Shown: positions 24,885 to 36,813, counted from the stretch's first letter. The stretch is DNA of 64,000 nucleotides from Streptococcus sp. 596553 (GCF_900411395.1 NZ_OXCQ01000002.1:62001-126000); one strand, 5' to 3'. The notes: generated by a model not told the origin, from the sequence alone. A program made the numbers and translations.

Positions 24885-25477
24885 TGGCCTATCAAGACCA
24901 TATCAACTGCTCTCGTGAGGCTTTGTTGGAAAAAATGGCAGAGCTTCTACCTGAGAAACGTCTAACCCATTGTCTAGGTGTGGAGCGTGCCGCTATGGAA
25001 TTAGCTCAGCGATTTGGAGTCGATACCGAGAAAGCAGGTCTAGCAGGCCTTCTTCATGACTATGCTAAGAAGTTGTCAGATCAGGAATTTCTGGATTTGA
25101 TTGACCGTTATCAGCTAGACCCTGACCTCAAAAACTGGGGCAATAATGTCTGGCATGGTATGGTCGGAATTTACAAGATTCAAGAAGACTTGGATTTGCA
25201 TGATTCTGAAATTATACGAGCCATTGAAATCCATACAGTTGGGGCTGGTCAGATGACAGATCTTGATAAGGTCATCTACGTCGCAGACTATATCGAGCAC
25301 AATCGAGCCTTTCCTGGAGTAAATGTGGCGCGTGAGATTGCAAGTCTATCGCTTGATAAGGCAGTGGCCTATGAAACATCTCGTACCGTAGAGCATCTAG
25401 CTCATCAGGGATTCCCCATCTATCCCCAAACTCTTGAAACCTATAACGCCTTTGTGTACTATTTGAAAGAGGACTAA
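24884..25477 (+). CDS. yqeK: HD-domain hydrolase YqeK, symmetric Ap4A hydrolase type
   Basis: 197 residues with an HD superfamily domain: His30 (LTHCLGVER), HD at 58-59 (GLLHDYAKK), distal Asp in [12 protein letters not shown]. YqeK members hydrolyse diadenosine tetraphosphate symmetrically with an iron centre. Overlaps nadD by one base and is followed without a gap by rsfS. Confidence 0.95.
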   Translation: MAYQDHINCSREALLEKMAELLPEKRLTHCLGVERAAMELAQRFGVDTEKAGLAGLLHDYAKKLSDQEFLDLIDRYQLDPDLKNWGNNVWHGMVGIYKIQEDLDLHDSEIIRAIEIHTVGAGQMTDLDKVIYVADYIEHNRAFPGVNVAREIASLSLDKAVAYETSRTVEHLAHQGFPIYPQTLETYNAFVYYLKED

Positions 25478-25831
<354 letters not shown>

Positions 25832-25939
25832 AAGATGAACTTAGTTGTAGTCAACTGGGTTTCTTTGCTTATTTTAGAAAATTGGATAGAAAGGTGAGGG
25901 CGAGTGGTGTTTGCCATGTAGGCTCTTGGTATCATGATT

Positions 25940-26680
25940 ATGGCAACTTATGAAACTTTTGCGGCGGTCTATGATGCGGTCATGGATGACAGTTTATACG
26001 ACAAATGGACTGATTTTTCGCTGCGTCATTTGCCAAAAACTAAGGAGAGAAAGAAACTCTTGGAATTGGCTTGTGGAACAGGTATCCAGTCTGTTCGCTT
26101 TTCTCAAGCTGGTTTTGATGTGACTGGGCTTGATTTGAGTGCGGATATGTTGAAGATTGCTGAGAAGAGAGCTTCTTCAGCCAAACAAAAGATTGATTTT
26201 ATGGAAGGCAATATGCTGGATTTGTCTAAGGCAGGTCAATACGACTTTGTCACGTGTTACTCAGACTCAATCTGCTACATGCAGGATGAGGTGGAAGTAG
26301 GGGACGTCTTTAAGGAAGTGTATAATGCCCTCAACGAAGACGGAGTTTTCATCTTTGATGTGCATTCGACTTACCAGACGGATGAGGTTTTTCCAGGCTA
26401 TTCCTACCATGAAAATGCGGAAGATTTCGCTATGCTTTGGGACACCTATGAGGACGCGGCGCCTCACTCCATCGTGCATGAGCTGACTTTCTTTGTCAAG
26501 GAGGCTGACGGCTCCTTTAGTCGTCACGATGAGGTGCATGAGGAGCGGACCTATGAAGTCTTGACCTATGATATTTTGCTGGAACAGGCTGGATTTAAGT
26601 CTTTCAAACTCTATGCAGACTTTGAGGACAAGGAGCCGACAGAGACAAGTACCCGTTGGTTTTTTGTCGCGCAGAAGTAG
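25940..26680 (+). CDS. Class I SAM-dependent methyltransferase (YqeM-like)
   Basis: 246 residues from ATG 25940 (MATYETFAAVYD); an in-frame ATG at 25934 is equally possible since neither has a convincing ribosome binding site. Rossmann motif LLELACGTGIQSVRF (about 38-52), then VTGLDLSADML and FVTCYSDSICYM. The substrate is unknown. It follows rsfS after a 108-base gap with no clear promoter and lies 9 bases before tmcAL, so it probably belongs to the same operon. Confidence 0.9.
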   Translation: MATYETFAAVYDAVMDDSLYDKWTDFSLRHLPKTKERKKLLELACGTGIQSVRFSQAGFDVTGLDLSADMLKIAEKRASSAKQKIDFMEGNMLDLSKAGQYDFVTCYSDSICYMQDEVEVGDVFKEVYNALNEDGVFIFDVHSTYQTDEVFPGYSYHENAEDFAMLWDTYEDAAPHSIVHELTFFVKEADGSFSRHDEVHEERTYEVLTYDILLEQAGFKSFKLYADFEDKEPTETSTRWFFVAQK

Positions 26681-26689
26681 GAGATCACT

Positions 26690-27787
26690 ATGACCATCAC
26701 AGGTATTATCGCGGAGTTTAATCCTTTTCATAATGGGCATAAATACCTGCTGGATCAGGCTGAGGGACTGAAAATCGTAGCCATGTCTGGAAATTTCATG
26801 CAACGTGGAGAGCCTGCTATCGTTGACAAGTGGACACGGGCCCAGATGGCACTGGAAAATGGAGCGGATCTGGTAGTGGAATTGCCCTTTTTAGTCAGTG
26901 TTCAGGCTGCGGATTTCTTCGGTCAAGGAGCTGTGGATATCTTGGCTCGGTTGGGCATTGATACTTTAGCTTTTGGGACAGAGGAAGTTCTGGATTACCA
27001 GAAAATCGCTGACTTATACACAGAGCAAGCTACTGAGATGGAGAAATTTGTGGAAAATCTGCCAGATGCCCTCTCCTATCCACAGAAAACCCAAGCCATG
27101 TGGCAGGAATTTGCAGGTCTTGATTTTTCAGGCAATACGCCTAATCATGTCCTTGCTCTGGCCTATGCCAAGGCAGTTGCAGGACGTAAAATCAAACTGC
27201 ATCCAATTCAGCGTCAGGGGGCAGGTTATCATTCTGTGGACAAGGATGTGGACTTTGCCTCGGCAACAGCCCTCCGTCAGCACCAGAAGGACCAAGATTT
27301 CTTAGAACGCTTTATGCCTTCTGTTACCCTTTTTGAGCAGGCCAGTAAGGTGAACTGGGAAGACTATTTTCCCTTGCTCCATTATCAAATCTTGTCCAAT
27401 CCAGACCTAACCACTATCTATCAGGTCAATCAAGAAATGGCAGTGCGCATCAAGGAAGCTATCAAAAAAGCTCAGTCTGTTGACGAATTGGTCGAGGCGG
27501 TTGCGACCAAACGCTACACCAAGGCGCGTGTCAGACGCCTCTTGACCTATATCTTGGTGCAGGCTAGAGAAAATGACTTGCCAGAATCCATTCATGTCCT
27601 TGGCTTTACTGAAAAAGGCAGGCAACACCTCAAGTCCTTGAAGGGACAGGTCAATCTAGTCAGCCGAATTGGCAGAGAACCTTGGGATGCTATGACCCAA
27701 AAAGCAGACCAGATTTACCAACTAGGAAATCCAAGTATAGCAGACCAGAATTTTGGAAGAGTGCCGATAAGAATAGAAACAAACTAA
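26690..27787 (+). CDS. tmcAL: tRNA(Met) cytidine acetate ligase
   Basis: 365 residues, family once called YlbM. The nucleotidyltransferase motif [13 protein letters not shown] is at the N-terminus, FMQRGEPAI follows, and the helical C-terminal half ends in [10 protein letters not shown]. TmcAL uses acetate and ATP to make N4-acetylcytidine at the wobble base of elongator tRNA-Met. Its stop codon is part of a 20-bp sequence repeated exactly after yoeB (27784-27803, 28428-28447). Confidence 0.95.
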   Translation: MTITGIIAEFNPFHNGHKYLLDQAEGLKIVAMSGNFMQRGEPAIVDKWTRAQMALENGADLVVELPFLVSVQAADFFGQGAVDILARLGIDTLAFGTEEVLDYQKIADLYTEQATEMEKFVENLPDALSYPQKTQAMWQEFAGLDFSGNTPNHVLALAYAKAVAGRKIKLHPIQRQGAGYHSVDKDVDFASATALRQHQKDQDFLERFMPSVTLFEQASKVNWEDYFPLLHYQILSNPDLTTIYQVNQEMAVRIKEAIKKAQSVDELVEAVATKRYTKARVRRLLTYILVQARENDLPESIHVLGFTEKGRQHLKSLKGQVNLVSRIGREPWDAMTQKADQIYQLGNPSIADQNFGRVPIRIETN

Positions 27788-27803
27788 GTCTACTGAAAGG
27801 TGG
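27784..27803 (+). repeat. Left copy of 20-bp direct repeat flanking yefM-yoeB
   Basis: CTAAGTCTACTGAAAGGTGG, identical to 28428-28447. The TAA inside it is the tmcAL stop codon. Confidence 0.9.
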
Positions 27804-27846
27804 ACTTTTTGAGATTTTTTACGAATAAATAGATAGAAAAGAAAAT

Positions 27847-27888
27847 CTTGTACAAGTTCCTGACAAATTCTTTCTTTTCGTGTATAAT
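27847..27888 (+). promoter_or_regulatory. yefM-yoeB promoter and operator
   Basis: The palindrome CTTGTACAAG (27847-27856) contains the TGTACA core used by YefM antitoxins. It is followed by CTGACA (-35, 27860-27865), a 17-base spacer and TATAAT (-10, 27883-27888). The operator sits directly upstream of the -35, consistent with autorepression by the YefM-YoeB complex. Confidence 0.75.
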
Positions 27889-27918
27889 AGTGGAAAAGAG
27901 GTAAAACGAGGTATGGTT

Positions 27919-28173
27919 ATGGAAGCAGTTCTTTACTCAACATTCCGAAATCATTTAAAGGACTACATGAAAAAGGTAAATGATGAATTTGAGCCTTTAA
28001 CGGTGGTCAATAAAAATCCAGACGAGGACATTGTAGTCCTTTCAAAGAGCGAGTGGGATAGTATTCAAGAAACTTTGAGAATTGCTCAAAACAAGGAGTT
28101 ATCGGACAAGGTCTTGCGAGGAATGGCTCAAGTTCGTGCTGGAAGTACTCAGGTCCATGTTATTGAGGAGTAA
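27919..28173 (+). CDS. yefM: Antitoxin YefM (Phd/YefM family)
   Basis: 84 residues from ATG 27919; an ATG two codons earlier is possible. N-terminal DNA-binding and dimerisation segment (MEAVLYSTFRNHLKDYMKKV), ribbon VVLSKSEWDSIQETL, and an acidic flexible C-terminus that wraps the toxin. It closely resembles the pneumococcal YefM. It neutralises YoeB and, with it, represses the operon. Three bases separate it from yoeB. Confidence 0.95.
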   Translation: MEAVLYSTFRNHLKDYMKKVNDEFEPLTVVNKNPDEDIVVLSKSEWDSIQETLRIAQNKELSDKVLRGMAQVRAGSTQVHVIEE

Positions 28174-28176
28174 GAA

Positions 28177-28431
28177 ATGCTGCTCAAGTTTACAGAAGAT
28201 GCCTGGGCAGATTATTGCTACTGGCAAAATCAGGATAAGAAAACGTTAAAAAGAATCAATAAACTAATCAAGGATATTCAACGTGATCCCTTTACAGGAA
28301 TAGGTAAACCAGAACCACTCAAGTATGACTACCAAGGAGCTTGGTCACGTCGTATTGATGCAGAAAATCGATTGATTTATATGATGGATGGAAATAGCGT
28401 GGCTTTCTTGTCTTTCAAAGATCATTACTAA
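28177..28431 (+). CDS. yoeB: Toxin YoeB (ribosome-dependent mRNA endonuclease)
   Basis: 84 residues, same length as E. coli YoeB. RelE-fold signature: LLKFTEDAWADYCYWQ at the start, PEPLKYDYQGAWSRRIDAENRLIY in the core, and the C-terminal His83-Tyr84 pair that takes part in catalysis. It cleaves mRNA at the ribosomal A site when YefM is degraded. The frame is intact, so the module is probably functional. The stop codon lies inside the right-hand 20-bp repeat. Confidence 0.95.
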   Translation: MLLKFTEDAWADYCYWQNQDKKTLKRINKLIKDIQRDPFTGIGKPEPLKYDYQGAWSRRIDAENRLIYMMDGNSVAFLSFKDHY

Positions 28432-28447
28432 GTCTACTGAAAGGTGG
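28428..28447 (+). repeat. Right copy of 20-bp direct repeat flanking yefM-yoeB
   Basis: Identical to 27784-27803, and again includes the stop codon of the preceding gene (yoeB TAA at 28429-28431). Confidence 0.9.
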
Positions 28448-28556
28448 GATTTTTCTAAAATCTCTACTAAACAACTGTTTTTAAGTAATAAGGATTATAC
28501 AGATGTATTTTAGTGAAATAAACACCAAATTCCCCAAAACATATTCTATTTTAGGT

Positions 28557-28585
28557 TTGTGAAAATCACTTTTTTATGGTAGAAT
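28557..28585 (+). promoter_or_regulatory. rny promoter
   Basis: TTGTGA (28557-28562), 17-base spacer, TAGAAT (28580-28585), 48 bases before the rny start. Confidence 0.6.
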
Positions 28586-28633
28586 GTAAAAGAATGTATG
28601 TCATTCGGAATAACAATAAAATGAGGTAAAAAC

Positions 28634-30247
28634 ATGGAAATCATGTCGCTTGCGATTGCTGTTTTTGCCGTCATCATTGGTTTAGTCATTGGATATGTCA
28701 GCATCTCAGCTAAGATGAAATCATCTCAGGAAGCTGCAGAGTTGATGCTTTTAAATGCTGAACAAGAAGCAACTAATTTACGTGGACAAGCTGAGCGTGA
28801 AGCGGATTTACTTGTTAATGAAGCCAAGCGTGAAAGCAAGTCTCTTAAAAAAGAAGCACTATTGGAGGCCAAAGAAGAAGCCAGAAAATACCGTGAAGAA
28901 GTGGACGCTGAATTCAAATCAGAACGTCAAGAACTCAAACAAATCGAAAGTCGTTTGACCGAGAGAGCTACTAGCCTTGACCGTAAAGACGACAATTTGA
29001 CGAGTAAAGAACAAACACTTGAACAAAAAGAACAAAGTATTTCTGATAGAGCGAAAAACCTTGATGCGCGTGAAGAGCAATTAGAGGAAGTCGAAAGACA
29101 AAAAGAAGCAGAACTAGAGCGTATTGGTGCCCTGTCTCAGGCAGAAGCACGAGATATTATCTTGGCACAGACAGAGGAAAACTTGACCAAGGAGATTGCT
29201 AGCCGTATTCGTGAAGCTGAGCAAGAGGTTAAGGAACGTTCTGACAAAATGGCCAAGGACATCTTGGTTCAAGCTATGCAACGTATCGCTGGTGAATATG
29301 TAGCGGAGTCAACAAACTCAACAGTTCATCTGCCAGATGATACTATGAAGGGACGCATTATTGGTCGTGAAGGTCGTAACATTCGTACTTTTGAAAGTTT
29401 GACAGGGGTCGATGTGATTATCGACGATACACCAGAAGTGGTGACCTTGTCAGGATTTGATCCGATTCGTCGTGAGATTGCCCGTATGACTATGGAAATG
29501 TTGCTCAAAGATGGTCGTATCCACCCAGCTCGTATCGAAGAGTTGGTTGAGAAAAACCGTCAAGAGATTGATAATAAGATCCGTGAATACGGTGAGGCAG
29601 CAGCCTATGAGATTGGTGCGCCAAACCTTCATCCAGACTTGATGAAGATTATGGGACGTTTGCAGTTCCGTACTTCTTATGGACAAAATGTCTTGCGTCA
29701 TTCGATTGAGGTTGCTAAGTTGGCTGGTATCATGGCGAGCGAGCTTGGTGAAAATGCGGCTCTTGCTCGTCGTGCTGGATTCCTTCACGATATTGGGAAA
29801 GCTATTGACCGCGAGGTTGAAGGTAGCCACGTTGAAATCGGTATGGAATTGGCCCGTAAGTACAAGGAACACCCAGTTGTGGTCAATACGATCGCTAGTC
29901 ACCACGGTGATGTTGAAGCTGAGAGCGTCATTGCAGTGATCGTCGCTGCGGCAGATGCCTTGAGTGCAGCCCGTCCAGGAGCTCGTAGTGAGTCTCTTGA
30001 AAGCTACATCAAGCGTCTCCATGATTTGGAAGAAATTGCTAACGGCTTTGAAGGGGTACAAAATAGCTTTGCCCTTCAAGCAGGACGTGAAATCCGCATC
30101 ATGGTCAATCCAGGACAAATCAAGGACGACAAAGTCACAATCTTGGCTCACAAAGTTCGTGAGAAAATTGAAAACAATCTCGATTACCCAGGAAATATCA
30201 AGGTAACCGTGATTCGTGAGCTTCGTGCAGTAGATTATGCTAAATAA
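28634..30247 (+). CDS. rny: Ribonuclease Y
   Basis: 537 residues. N-terminal membrane anchor (about 5-25), long coiled coil rich in Glu/Lys/Arg (about 30-205), KH domain with [17 protein letters not shown] (about 237-253), and HD domain with [12 protein letters not shown] (about 385). RNase Y is the membrane-bound endonuclease that starts mRNA decay in Firmicutes. Single gene with its own promoter and terminator; start preceded by GAGGTAAAA. Confidence 0.98.
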   Translation: MEIMSLAIAVFAVIIGLVIGYVSISAKMKSSQEAAELMLLNAEQEATNLRGQAEREADLLVNEAKRESKSLKKEALLEAKEEARKYREEVDAEFKSERQELKQIESRLTERATSLDRKDDNLTSKEQTLEQKEQSISDRAKNLDAREEQLEEVERQKEAELERIGALSQAEARDIILAQTEENLTKEIASRIREAEQEVKERSDKMAKDILVQAMQRIAGEYVAESTNSTVHLPDDTMKGRIIGREGRNIRTFESLTGVDVIIDDTPEVVTLSGFDPIRREIARMTMEMLLKDGRIHPARIEELVEKNRQEIDNKIREYGEAAAYEIGAPNLHPDLMKIMGRLQFRTSYGQNVLRHSIEVAKLAGIMASELGENAALARRAGFLHDIGKAIDREVEGSHVEIGMELARKYKEHPVVVNTIASHHGDVEAESVIAVIVAAADALSAARPGARSESLESYIKRLHDLEEIANGFEGVQNSFALQAGREIRIMVNPGQIKDDKVTILAHKVREKIENNLDYPGNIKVTVIRELRAVDYAK

Positions 30248-30255
30248 ATAAGAAA

Positions 30256-30283
30256 GAGCAGTTGAAAAATTACTGCTTTTTTG
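30256..30283 (+). terminator. rny terminator
   Basis: AGCAGT and ACTGCT arms around a 9-base loop, followed by TTTTTTG, 9 bases past the rny stop. Confidence 0.85.
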
Positions 30284-30307
30284 TTACACTAGATAGAAAG
30301 ACTGTAA

Positions 30308-31003
<696 letters not shown>

Positions 31004-31027
31004 AATTTAGAAAATAGGTACAAGCAA

Positions 31028-31342
31028 ATGATGTTAAAACCCTCTATTGATACCTTGCTTGACAAGGTTCCTTCAAAATATTCACTCGTAATCTTGGAAG
31101 CAAAACGTGCCCACGAATTAGAAGCAGGTGCGCCAGCAACTCAAGGTTTCAAGTCTGAAAAATCAACTCTTCGCGCTTTAGAAGAAATCGAATCAGGAAA
31201 CGTTACAATTCACCCAGACCCAGAAGGAAAACGTGAAGCGGTGCGTCGCCGTATCGAAGAAGAAAAACGTCGCAAAGAAGAAGAAGAAAAGAAAATCAAA
31301 GAGCAAATCGCTAAAGAAAAAGAAGATGGTGAAAAAATTTAA
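31028..31342 (+). CDS. rpoZ: RNA polymerase omega subunit
   Basis: 104 residues, with the conserved N-terminal [27 protein letters not shown] and the helix [12 protein letters not shown] long charged C-terminal helix of Glu/Lys/Arg repeats is usual in streptococci. Two ATG codons are adjacent (31028, 31031) and either may be used. Located 24 bases after gmk, as in most bacteria. Confidence 0.96.
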
Positions 31343-31407
31343 GGTTGGGGGGACTCAATCTTATTTTTTCTATTGCAAGAATGTACTGACAAGGAGGAGG
31401 TGAGAAG

Positions 31408-33804
31408 ATGGCCATAGCCAAGATTATTGTAGATGTGCCCTTGATGCAGACGGACCAGCCCTATAGTTATAGGATTCCTGAGGAATTTGAGGGAATGCTG
31501 GAAGTTGGGATGCGGGTTCATGTGCCTTTTGGTAAGGGCAATCGCCTGATTCAAGGGATTGTTCTTGGTTTGGAGTCTCAAGTGGATGAAGAAGGGGTAA
31601 GTCAAGATTTAAAAGATATTGCCGAGGTACTGGATTTTTCTCCTGTTCTCACGCAAGAACAACTCTGGCTGGCTGAGGAGTTACGTAAATCTGTCTTCTC
31701 CTACAAGATCTCCATCCTCAAGGCTATGTTACCAGGGTTTCTGAACTCCAGCTATGACAAAATTCTCTATCCTAAGGAAGGTCTGAGTCAGGAAGACCGA
31801 GATCGTCTGTTTGGTTCAGAAGATTCGCTTGCCTTTTCTTCTCTAGATTTAGGTAAGCAAGCTGAAATGATGCGTTTGACTAGAAAAGGTCTGCTTGGTC
31901 TGGAATATCAGGCGGTCGATCAAAAGAAGGTCAAGACCCAGTCTTGGTATGAGGTGAATCTTGCTCAATTAGAAGATGTAGAGATTTCTACACGTGCTAA
32001 GAAAAAGTTGGAACTGAGAGACTATTTACTGTCTCATCCTGAGAGTGCTTCCTTGGCTAGTTTGCTAGAGTTCTATTCACGGGAGCAAGTCAACTTCTTT
32101 GTGGAACAAGGTGCTGTGACCATAGTCCAAAAGGAAGTTCAACGCTCGGCTGCTTATTTTGAAGGCATTGAAGCAAGTCAGCCTTTGGAATTGAATCCAG
32201 AGCAAAGACAGGCGCGTGATGCGGTTGTGAGTGCTATTGGCAGTCATCAGCCTCCCTTCCTCCTTCAAGGGATTACAGGAAGTGGGAAGACCGAGGTTTA
32301 CTTACAAATAATCCAAGGAGCTTTGGATAAGGGGAAAACAGCCATCTTGTTAGTGCCTGAGATTTCCTTGACTCCACAGATGACGGAGCGTTTTATTGCT
32401 CGTTTTGGTGAGAAAGTGGCCATTCTTCACTCAGGCTTATCCAATGGTGAAAAGTATGATGAATGGCGCAAGGTCGAGCGTGGAGACGCTCAAGTTGTTG
32501 TTGGTGCCAGATCGGCCATCTTTGCTCCGCTGAAAAATCTAGGTGTTATGATTATCGATGAGGAGCACGAAGCGACTTATAAGCAAGACAGTAATCCCCG
32601 CTACCATGCTAGAGATGTGGCTCTTTTACGTGCCCAGTACAATCAAGCTGCCTTGGTCCTTGGGTCTGCAACACCAAGTCTGGAAAGCCGTGCGCGAGCT
32701 GGCAAAGGCGTCTATCAACACTTACGTCTGACCCAACGGGCCAATCCTTTGGCTACAATCCCTGAGGTTCAAGTGATTGACTTTCGAGACTATATCGGAC
32801 AAAATGAGACGTCAAACTTTACACCTCCCTTGCTAGAAGCCATCCAAGACCGTCTGGCTAAAAAAGAGCAGGTGGTTCTCATGCTCAATCGCCGTGGTTA
32901 TTCTAGCTTTGTCATGTGTCGGGAGTGTGGGACGGTGGATACTTGTCCCAACTGTGATATTTCTCTAACATTGCACATGGATACCAAGACCATGAACTGC
33001 CATTATTGTGCTTTTTCGAAAGACATTCCTCAAGCCTGTCCTAACTGTAAGAGCCGTAGCATTCGTTACTACGGGACGGGAACTCAGAAGGCTTATGACG
33101 AGCTAGCAGAACTCTTTCCGCAGGCCCGTATTTTGCGCATGGATGTGGATACAACGCGTAAGAAAGGCAGTCACCAAGCTCTGCTTGACCAGTTTGGTCG
33201 AGGGGAAGCAGATATTTTACTAGGAACTCAGATGATTGCTAAGGGATTGGATTTTCCCAATGTGACTCTAGTCGGAGTTCTAAATGCGGATACGGCCTTA
33301 AATCTGCCTGATTTCCGTTCTTCTGAGAGAACCTTCCAGCTCTTGACTCAGGTGGCAGGTCGAGCAGGTCGGGCTGAAAAAGCTGGTCAGGTTTTGATCC
33401 AGTCTTACAATCCGCAGCACTACGCTATTCGATTTGCAAAAGACCAGGACTACGAAGGCTTTTACGCTTATGAAATGGGAATCAGACGGCAACTTGGTTA
33501 TCCACCTTACTATTTCACCATTGGCATTACCCTTTCTCACAAGAAAGAAGAAGAGGTGGTCAAACGTGCCTATGAAGTTATGAACATTTTGCGCTCAGGC
33601 CTGTCTGAAATCAGTAACATCCTTGGGCCAACGCCCAAACCGATTGCTCGTACCCACAACCTCTATCATTACCAGATTTTAATTAAATACCGTTTAGAAG
33701 ATAAGCTGGGGCCGACTCTAAATCAGGTTCTGGCCCTGACTCAAGAACGGGAAAATAGTGAGCTCCGTCTCAGCATTGACCATGAGCCACAGCAATTTTT
33801 ATAA
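31408..33804 (+). CDS. priA: Primosomal protein N' (replication restart helicase PriA)
   Basis: 798 residues. N-terminal DNA-binding domain, Walker A GITGSGKT (about 288-295), DEEH box (about 384), zinc-binding cysteine clusters (CRECGTVDTCPNCD, CHYC, CPNCKS; about 504-550) and helicase C motif QVAGRAGRAEK. PriA reloads the replisome at repaired forks and works with DnaB and DnaI, encoded later in this window. AAGGAGGAGG precedes the start. Confidence 0.98.
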   Translation: MAIAKIIVDVPLMQTDQPYSYRIPEEFEGMLEVGMRVHVPFGKGNRLIQGIVLGLESQVDEEGVSQDLKDIAEVLDFSPVLTQEQLWLAEELRKSVFSYKISILKAMLPGFLNSSYDKILYPKEGLSQEDRDRLFGSEDSLAFSSLDLGKQAEMMRLTRKGLLGLEYQAVDQKKVKTQSWYEVNLAQLEDVEISTRAKKKLELRDYLLSHPESASLASLLEFYSREQVNFFVEQGAVTIVQKEVQRSAAYFEGIEASQPLELNPEQRQARDAVVSAIGSHQPPFLLQGITGSGKTEVYLQIIQGALDKGKTAILLVPEISLTPQMTERFIARFGEKVAILHSGLSNGEKYDEWRKVERGDAQVVVGARSAIFAPLKNLGVMIIDEEHEATYKQDSNPRYHARDVALLRAQYNQAALVLGSATPSLESRARAGKGVYQHLRLTQRANPLATIPEVQVIDFRDYIGQNETSNFTPPLLEAIQDRLAKKEQVVLMLNRRGYSSFVMCRECGTVDTCPNCDISLTLHMDTKTMNCHYCAFSKDIPQACPNCKSRSIRYYGTGTQKAYDELAELFPQARILRMDVDTTRKKGSHQALLDQFGRGEADILLGTQMIAKGLDFPNVTLVGVLNADTALNLPDFRSSERTFQLLTQVAGRAGRAEKAGQVLIQSYNPQHYAIRFAKDQDYEGFYAYEMGIRRQLGYPPYYFTIGITLSHKKEEEVVKRAYEVMNILRSGLSEISNILGPTPKPIARTHNLYHYQILIKYRLEDKLGPTLNQVLALTQERENSELRLSIDHEPQQFL

Positions 33805-33816
33805 GAAGGAGAAGAT

Positions 33817-34752
33817 ATGACAAAATTAATCTTTATGGGGACCCCCGACTTTTCAGCAACAGTTTTAAAAGGGCTTTTGACAGATGATCGTTACGAAATT
33901 CTAGCCGTTGTGACCCAGCCAGACCGTGCTGTTGGTCGTAAAAAAGTGATTCAGGAAACCCCAGTTAAACAAGCTGCCAAAGAGGCAGGACTTCCTATCT
34001 ACCAACCTGAAAAATTATCTGGAAGTCCAGAGATGGAAACTATTATGCAGCTAGGAGCAGATGGAATTGTGACTGCTGCTTTTGGGCAGTTTCTCCCAAG
34101 TAAGCTCCTTGATAGTATGGACTTTGCTGTCAACGTTCACGCTTCTCTTCTTCCAAAACACCGTGGTGGTGCGCCTATCCATTATGCCTTGATTCAAGGG
34201 GATGAGGAAGCTGGTGTGACCATTATGGAAATGGTTAAGGAAATGGATGCAGGGGATATGATTTCTCGTCGTAGCATTCCGATCACAGATGAGGACAATG
34301 TCGGTACCTTGTTTGAGAAATTGGCGCTAGTTGGTCGCGATTTGCTTTTGGATACTTTGCCTGCCTACATTGCTGGGGAAATCAAACCAGAACCGCAGGA
34401 TCCAAGTCAGGTTACCTTCTCGCCAAATATCAAACCCGAGGAAGAAAAGTTGGATTGGAATAAAAGCAATCGTCAACTCTTTAACCAAATCCGAGGCATG
34501 AACCCCTGGCCTATTGCTCATACTTTCCTTAAGGGCGACCGCTTTAAGATTTATGAAGCTCTACCAGTAGAAGGTCAGGGAAATCCAGGAGAAATCCTCT
34601 CTATCGGCAAGAAAGAATTGATTGTCGCAACGGCAGAAGGAGCTCTATCCCTCAAGCAAGTGCAGCCAGCTGGTAAGCCTAAGATGGATATTGCTTCCTT
34701 CCTCAATGGAGTTGGACGCACATTGACAGTAGGAGAACGATTTGGTGACTAA
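33817..34752 (+). CDS. fmt: Methionyl-tRNA formyltransferase
   Basis: 311 residues. Formyl-transfer domain with FMGTPDFS at the start, [16 protein letters not shown] containing the catalytic Asn-His pair (about 106-108), then the OB-fold C-terminal domain that grips initiator tRNA. AAGGAG upstream. Its last codons overlap the start of rsmB. Confidence 0.98.
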   Translation: MTKLIFMGTPDFSATVLKGLLTDDRYEILAVVTQPDRAVGRKKVIQETPVKQAAKEAGLPIYQPEKLSGSPEMETIMQLGADGIVTAAFGQFLPSKLLDSMDFAVNVHASLLPKHRGGAPIHYALIQGDEEAGVTIMEMVKEMDAGDMISRRSIPITDEDNVGTLFEKLALVGRDLLLDTLPAYIAGEIKPEPQDPSQVTFSPNIKPEEEKLDWNKSNRQLFNQIRGMNPWPIAHTFLKGDRFKIYEALPVEGQGNPGEILSIGKKELIVATAEGALSLKQVQPAGKPKMDIASFLNGVGRTLTVGERFGD

Positions 34753-36058
34753 AGTAGAAACGGCTAGAAGTTTAGCCCTAGCAGTGCTAGAGGATGTTTT
34801 TATCAACCAAGCATACTCAAATATTGCCCTAAATAAGCATCTAAAGGGAAGTCAACTTTCGGCAACAGACAAGGGTTTGGTGACCGAGCTAGTCTATGGA
34901 ACGGTAGCCCGTAAACTGACTCTGGAATGGTACCTATCCCACTTTATCGAGGACAGAGATCAGTTAGACAGCTGGCTTTATGTCCTGCTTCTCATGAGTG
35001 CCTACCAGCTCCGCTATTTGGACAAAATTCCAGATCATGCTGTGGTCAACGAAGCAGTGGAATTGGCCAAAATCCGTAAAAAAGGCAGTGAAAAATTGGT
35101 CAACGCCCTCCTTCGCCGTATCTTGCGTGAAGGCTGGCCAGATATTGCTAGCATCAAGCGAAAAAACAAGCGTGATTCCATTGCCTATTCTCTCCCAGTT
35201 TGGCTAGTTGCCAAGCTCAAAGAAGAATACGGCGAAGAGCGAGCGCAATCTATTTTTGAAAGTCTTTTGGTGCGCAACAAGGCCAGTATTCGTGTGACTG
35301 ATTTAAGCAGAAAAGAGGAAATCCAAGCCTTGTTGGAGGCGAATAATTCCCTTTTAGCAACCACTGGTCTGGTTAAGGAGCAAGGGCATTTTGCAGGCCA
35401 TGATTTGTTTGCGGAGGGAGCTATTACCATTCAAGACGAGTCTAGTCAGCTGGTTGCTCCGACGCTTGATTTACAAGGTGATGAGCGAGTGCTTGATGCC
35501 TGTGCGGCTCCGGGTGGGAAAACAGCCCATATAGCCTCTTATCTTACGACAGGTCAGGTTACTGCTCTGGATTTATATGACCATAAGTTGGACTTAATCC
35601 AAGAAAATGCCCAACGTCTGGGAGTTGCAGATCGGGTTCAAACGCAAAAATTAGATGCCAGAAAGGTGCATGAGTTTTTTAGTCAAAATTCCTTTGATAA
35701 GATTTTAGTGGATGCTCCCTGTTCAGGAATCGGTCTTTTACGCCGAAAACCAGATATCAAATACAATAAAGAAACGGCAGATTTCGCGTCCTTAAAGGAA
35801 ATTCAGCTAGAAATATTAGGTAGTGTTTGTCAAACACTAGGCAAAGGTGGTATAATAACTTATAGTACCTGTACTATTGTCTCAGAGGAGAATTTTCAAG
35901 TCGTTGAGGCGTTTTTAGAAAGTCATCCTGAGTTCGAGCAGGTAAGACTAGAACATGAATGTAAGGATATCATGAAAGACGGCTGTATCCTCATTACACC
36001 TGAATTGTATGGAAGTGATGGATTCTTTATCAGTCAATTTCGCAAGATATCTAATTAG
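34745..36058 (+). CDS. rsmB: 16S rRNA (cytosine-967-C5)-methyltransferase
   Basis: 437 residues if started at GTG 34745 ([10 protein letters not shown]); TTG 34742 is one codon earlier and equally in range of AGGAG at 34732. The N-terminal NusB-like RNA-binding domain (about 1-140) is followed by the SAM domain with [16 protein letters not shown] and catalytic Cys in DAPCSGIG (about 323). It overlaps fmt by 8 bases, so translation is coupled. Confidence 0.95.
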   Translation: MTKVETARSLALAVLEDVFINQAYSNIALNKHLKGSQLSATDKGLVTELVYGTVARKLTLEWYLSHFIEDRDQLDSWLYVLLLMSAYQLRYLDKIPDHAVVNEAVELAKIRKKGSEKLVNALLRRILREGWPDIASIKRKNKRDSIAYSLPVWLVAKLKEEYGEERAQSIFESLLVRNKASIRVTDLSRKEEIQALLEANNSLLATTGLVKEQGHFAGHDLFAEGAITIQDESSQLVAPTLDLQGDERVLDACAAPGGKTAHIASYLTTGQVTALDLYDHKLDLIQENAQRLGVADRVQTQKLDARKVHEFFSQNSFDKILVDAPCSGIGLLRRKPDIKYNKETADFASLKEIQLEILGSVCQTLGKGGIITYSTCTIVSEENFQVVEAFLESHPEFEQVRLEHECKDIMKDGCILITPELYGSDGFFISQFRKISN

Positions 36059-36072
36059 GAAGGAACTGACAC

Positions 36073-36813
36073 ATGGAAATTTCATTATTAACAGATGTTG
36101 GTCAGAAACGGACAAATAACCAAGACTATGTCAACCACTATGTCAATAGAGCTGGGCGTACTATGATTATTTTAGCTGATGGGATGGGAGGTCATCGCGC
36201 AGGGAATATCGCTAGTGAAATGGCGGTAACAGACCTAGGTATAGCTTGGGTTGACACCCAAATCGATACAGTCAATGAAGTGCGTGAATGGTTCGCCCAT
36301 TACCTAGAAATTGAAAATCAAAAGATTCACCAGCTTGGTCAGGATGAAGCTTACAGAGGCATGGGAACTACTTTGGAAGTCCTTGCTATTATTGATAATC
36401 AGGCTATCTATGCTCATATTGGTGATTCGCGTATCGGCTTGATTCGTGGAGAAGAATACCATCAGTTGACGAGCGACCATTCTTTGGTCAATGAATTGCT
36501 CAAGGCTGGTCAATTGACACCAGAAGAGGCAGAAGCTCATCCGCAAAAAAATATTATCACCCAGTCTATTGGGCAAAAAGATGAAATTCAGCCTGATTTT
36601 GGGACAGTTATCCTTGAGTCAGGCGACTATCTCTTGCTCAATAGTGACGGCTTGACCAACATGATTTCAGGTAGTGAGATTCGTGATATTGTAACCAGTG
36701 ATATTCCTTTGGCAGATAAAACGGAGACACTTGTTCGTTTTGCTAACAATGCAGGAGGTTTAGACAACATTACGGTTGCCCTTGTTTCTATGAACGAGGA
36801 GGATGCAGAATGA
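36073..36813 (+). CDS. phpP: PP2C-type Ser/Thr protein phosphatase PhpP
   Basis: 246 residues. PP2C metal sites: Asp in [12 protein letters not shown] (D8, D18), DGMGGH with D36, then [13 protein letters not shown], and GGLDNIT. It is the partner of StkP and dephosphorylates its targets in division and peptidoglycan synthesis. The stop overlaps the stkP start (ATGA), giving coupled expression. Confidence 0.97.
   Translation: MEISLLTDVGQKRTNNQDYVNHYVNRAGRTMIILADGMGGHRAGNIASEMAVTDLGIAWVDTQIDTVNEVREWFAHYLEIENQKIHQLGQDEAYRGMGTTLEVLAIIDNQAIYAHIGDSRIGLIRGEEYHQLTSDHSLVNELLKAGQLTPEEAEAHPQKNIITQSIGQKDEIQPDFGTVILESGDYLLLNSDGLTNMISGSEIRDIVTSDIPLADKTETLVRFANNAGGLDNITVALVSMNEEDAE

Noticed and set aside
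25832-25933. Small gene between rsfS and the methyltransferase
   Set aside because: No frame with a start codon and ribosome binding site of useful length was found; the GTG and ATG present are followed almost at once by stops.
29450-30151. 233-codon minus-strand frame across rny
   Set aside because: It lies entirely within the well-supported RNase Y gene on the other strand and has no recognisable domain or ribosome binding site.
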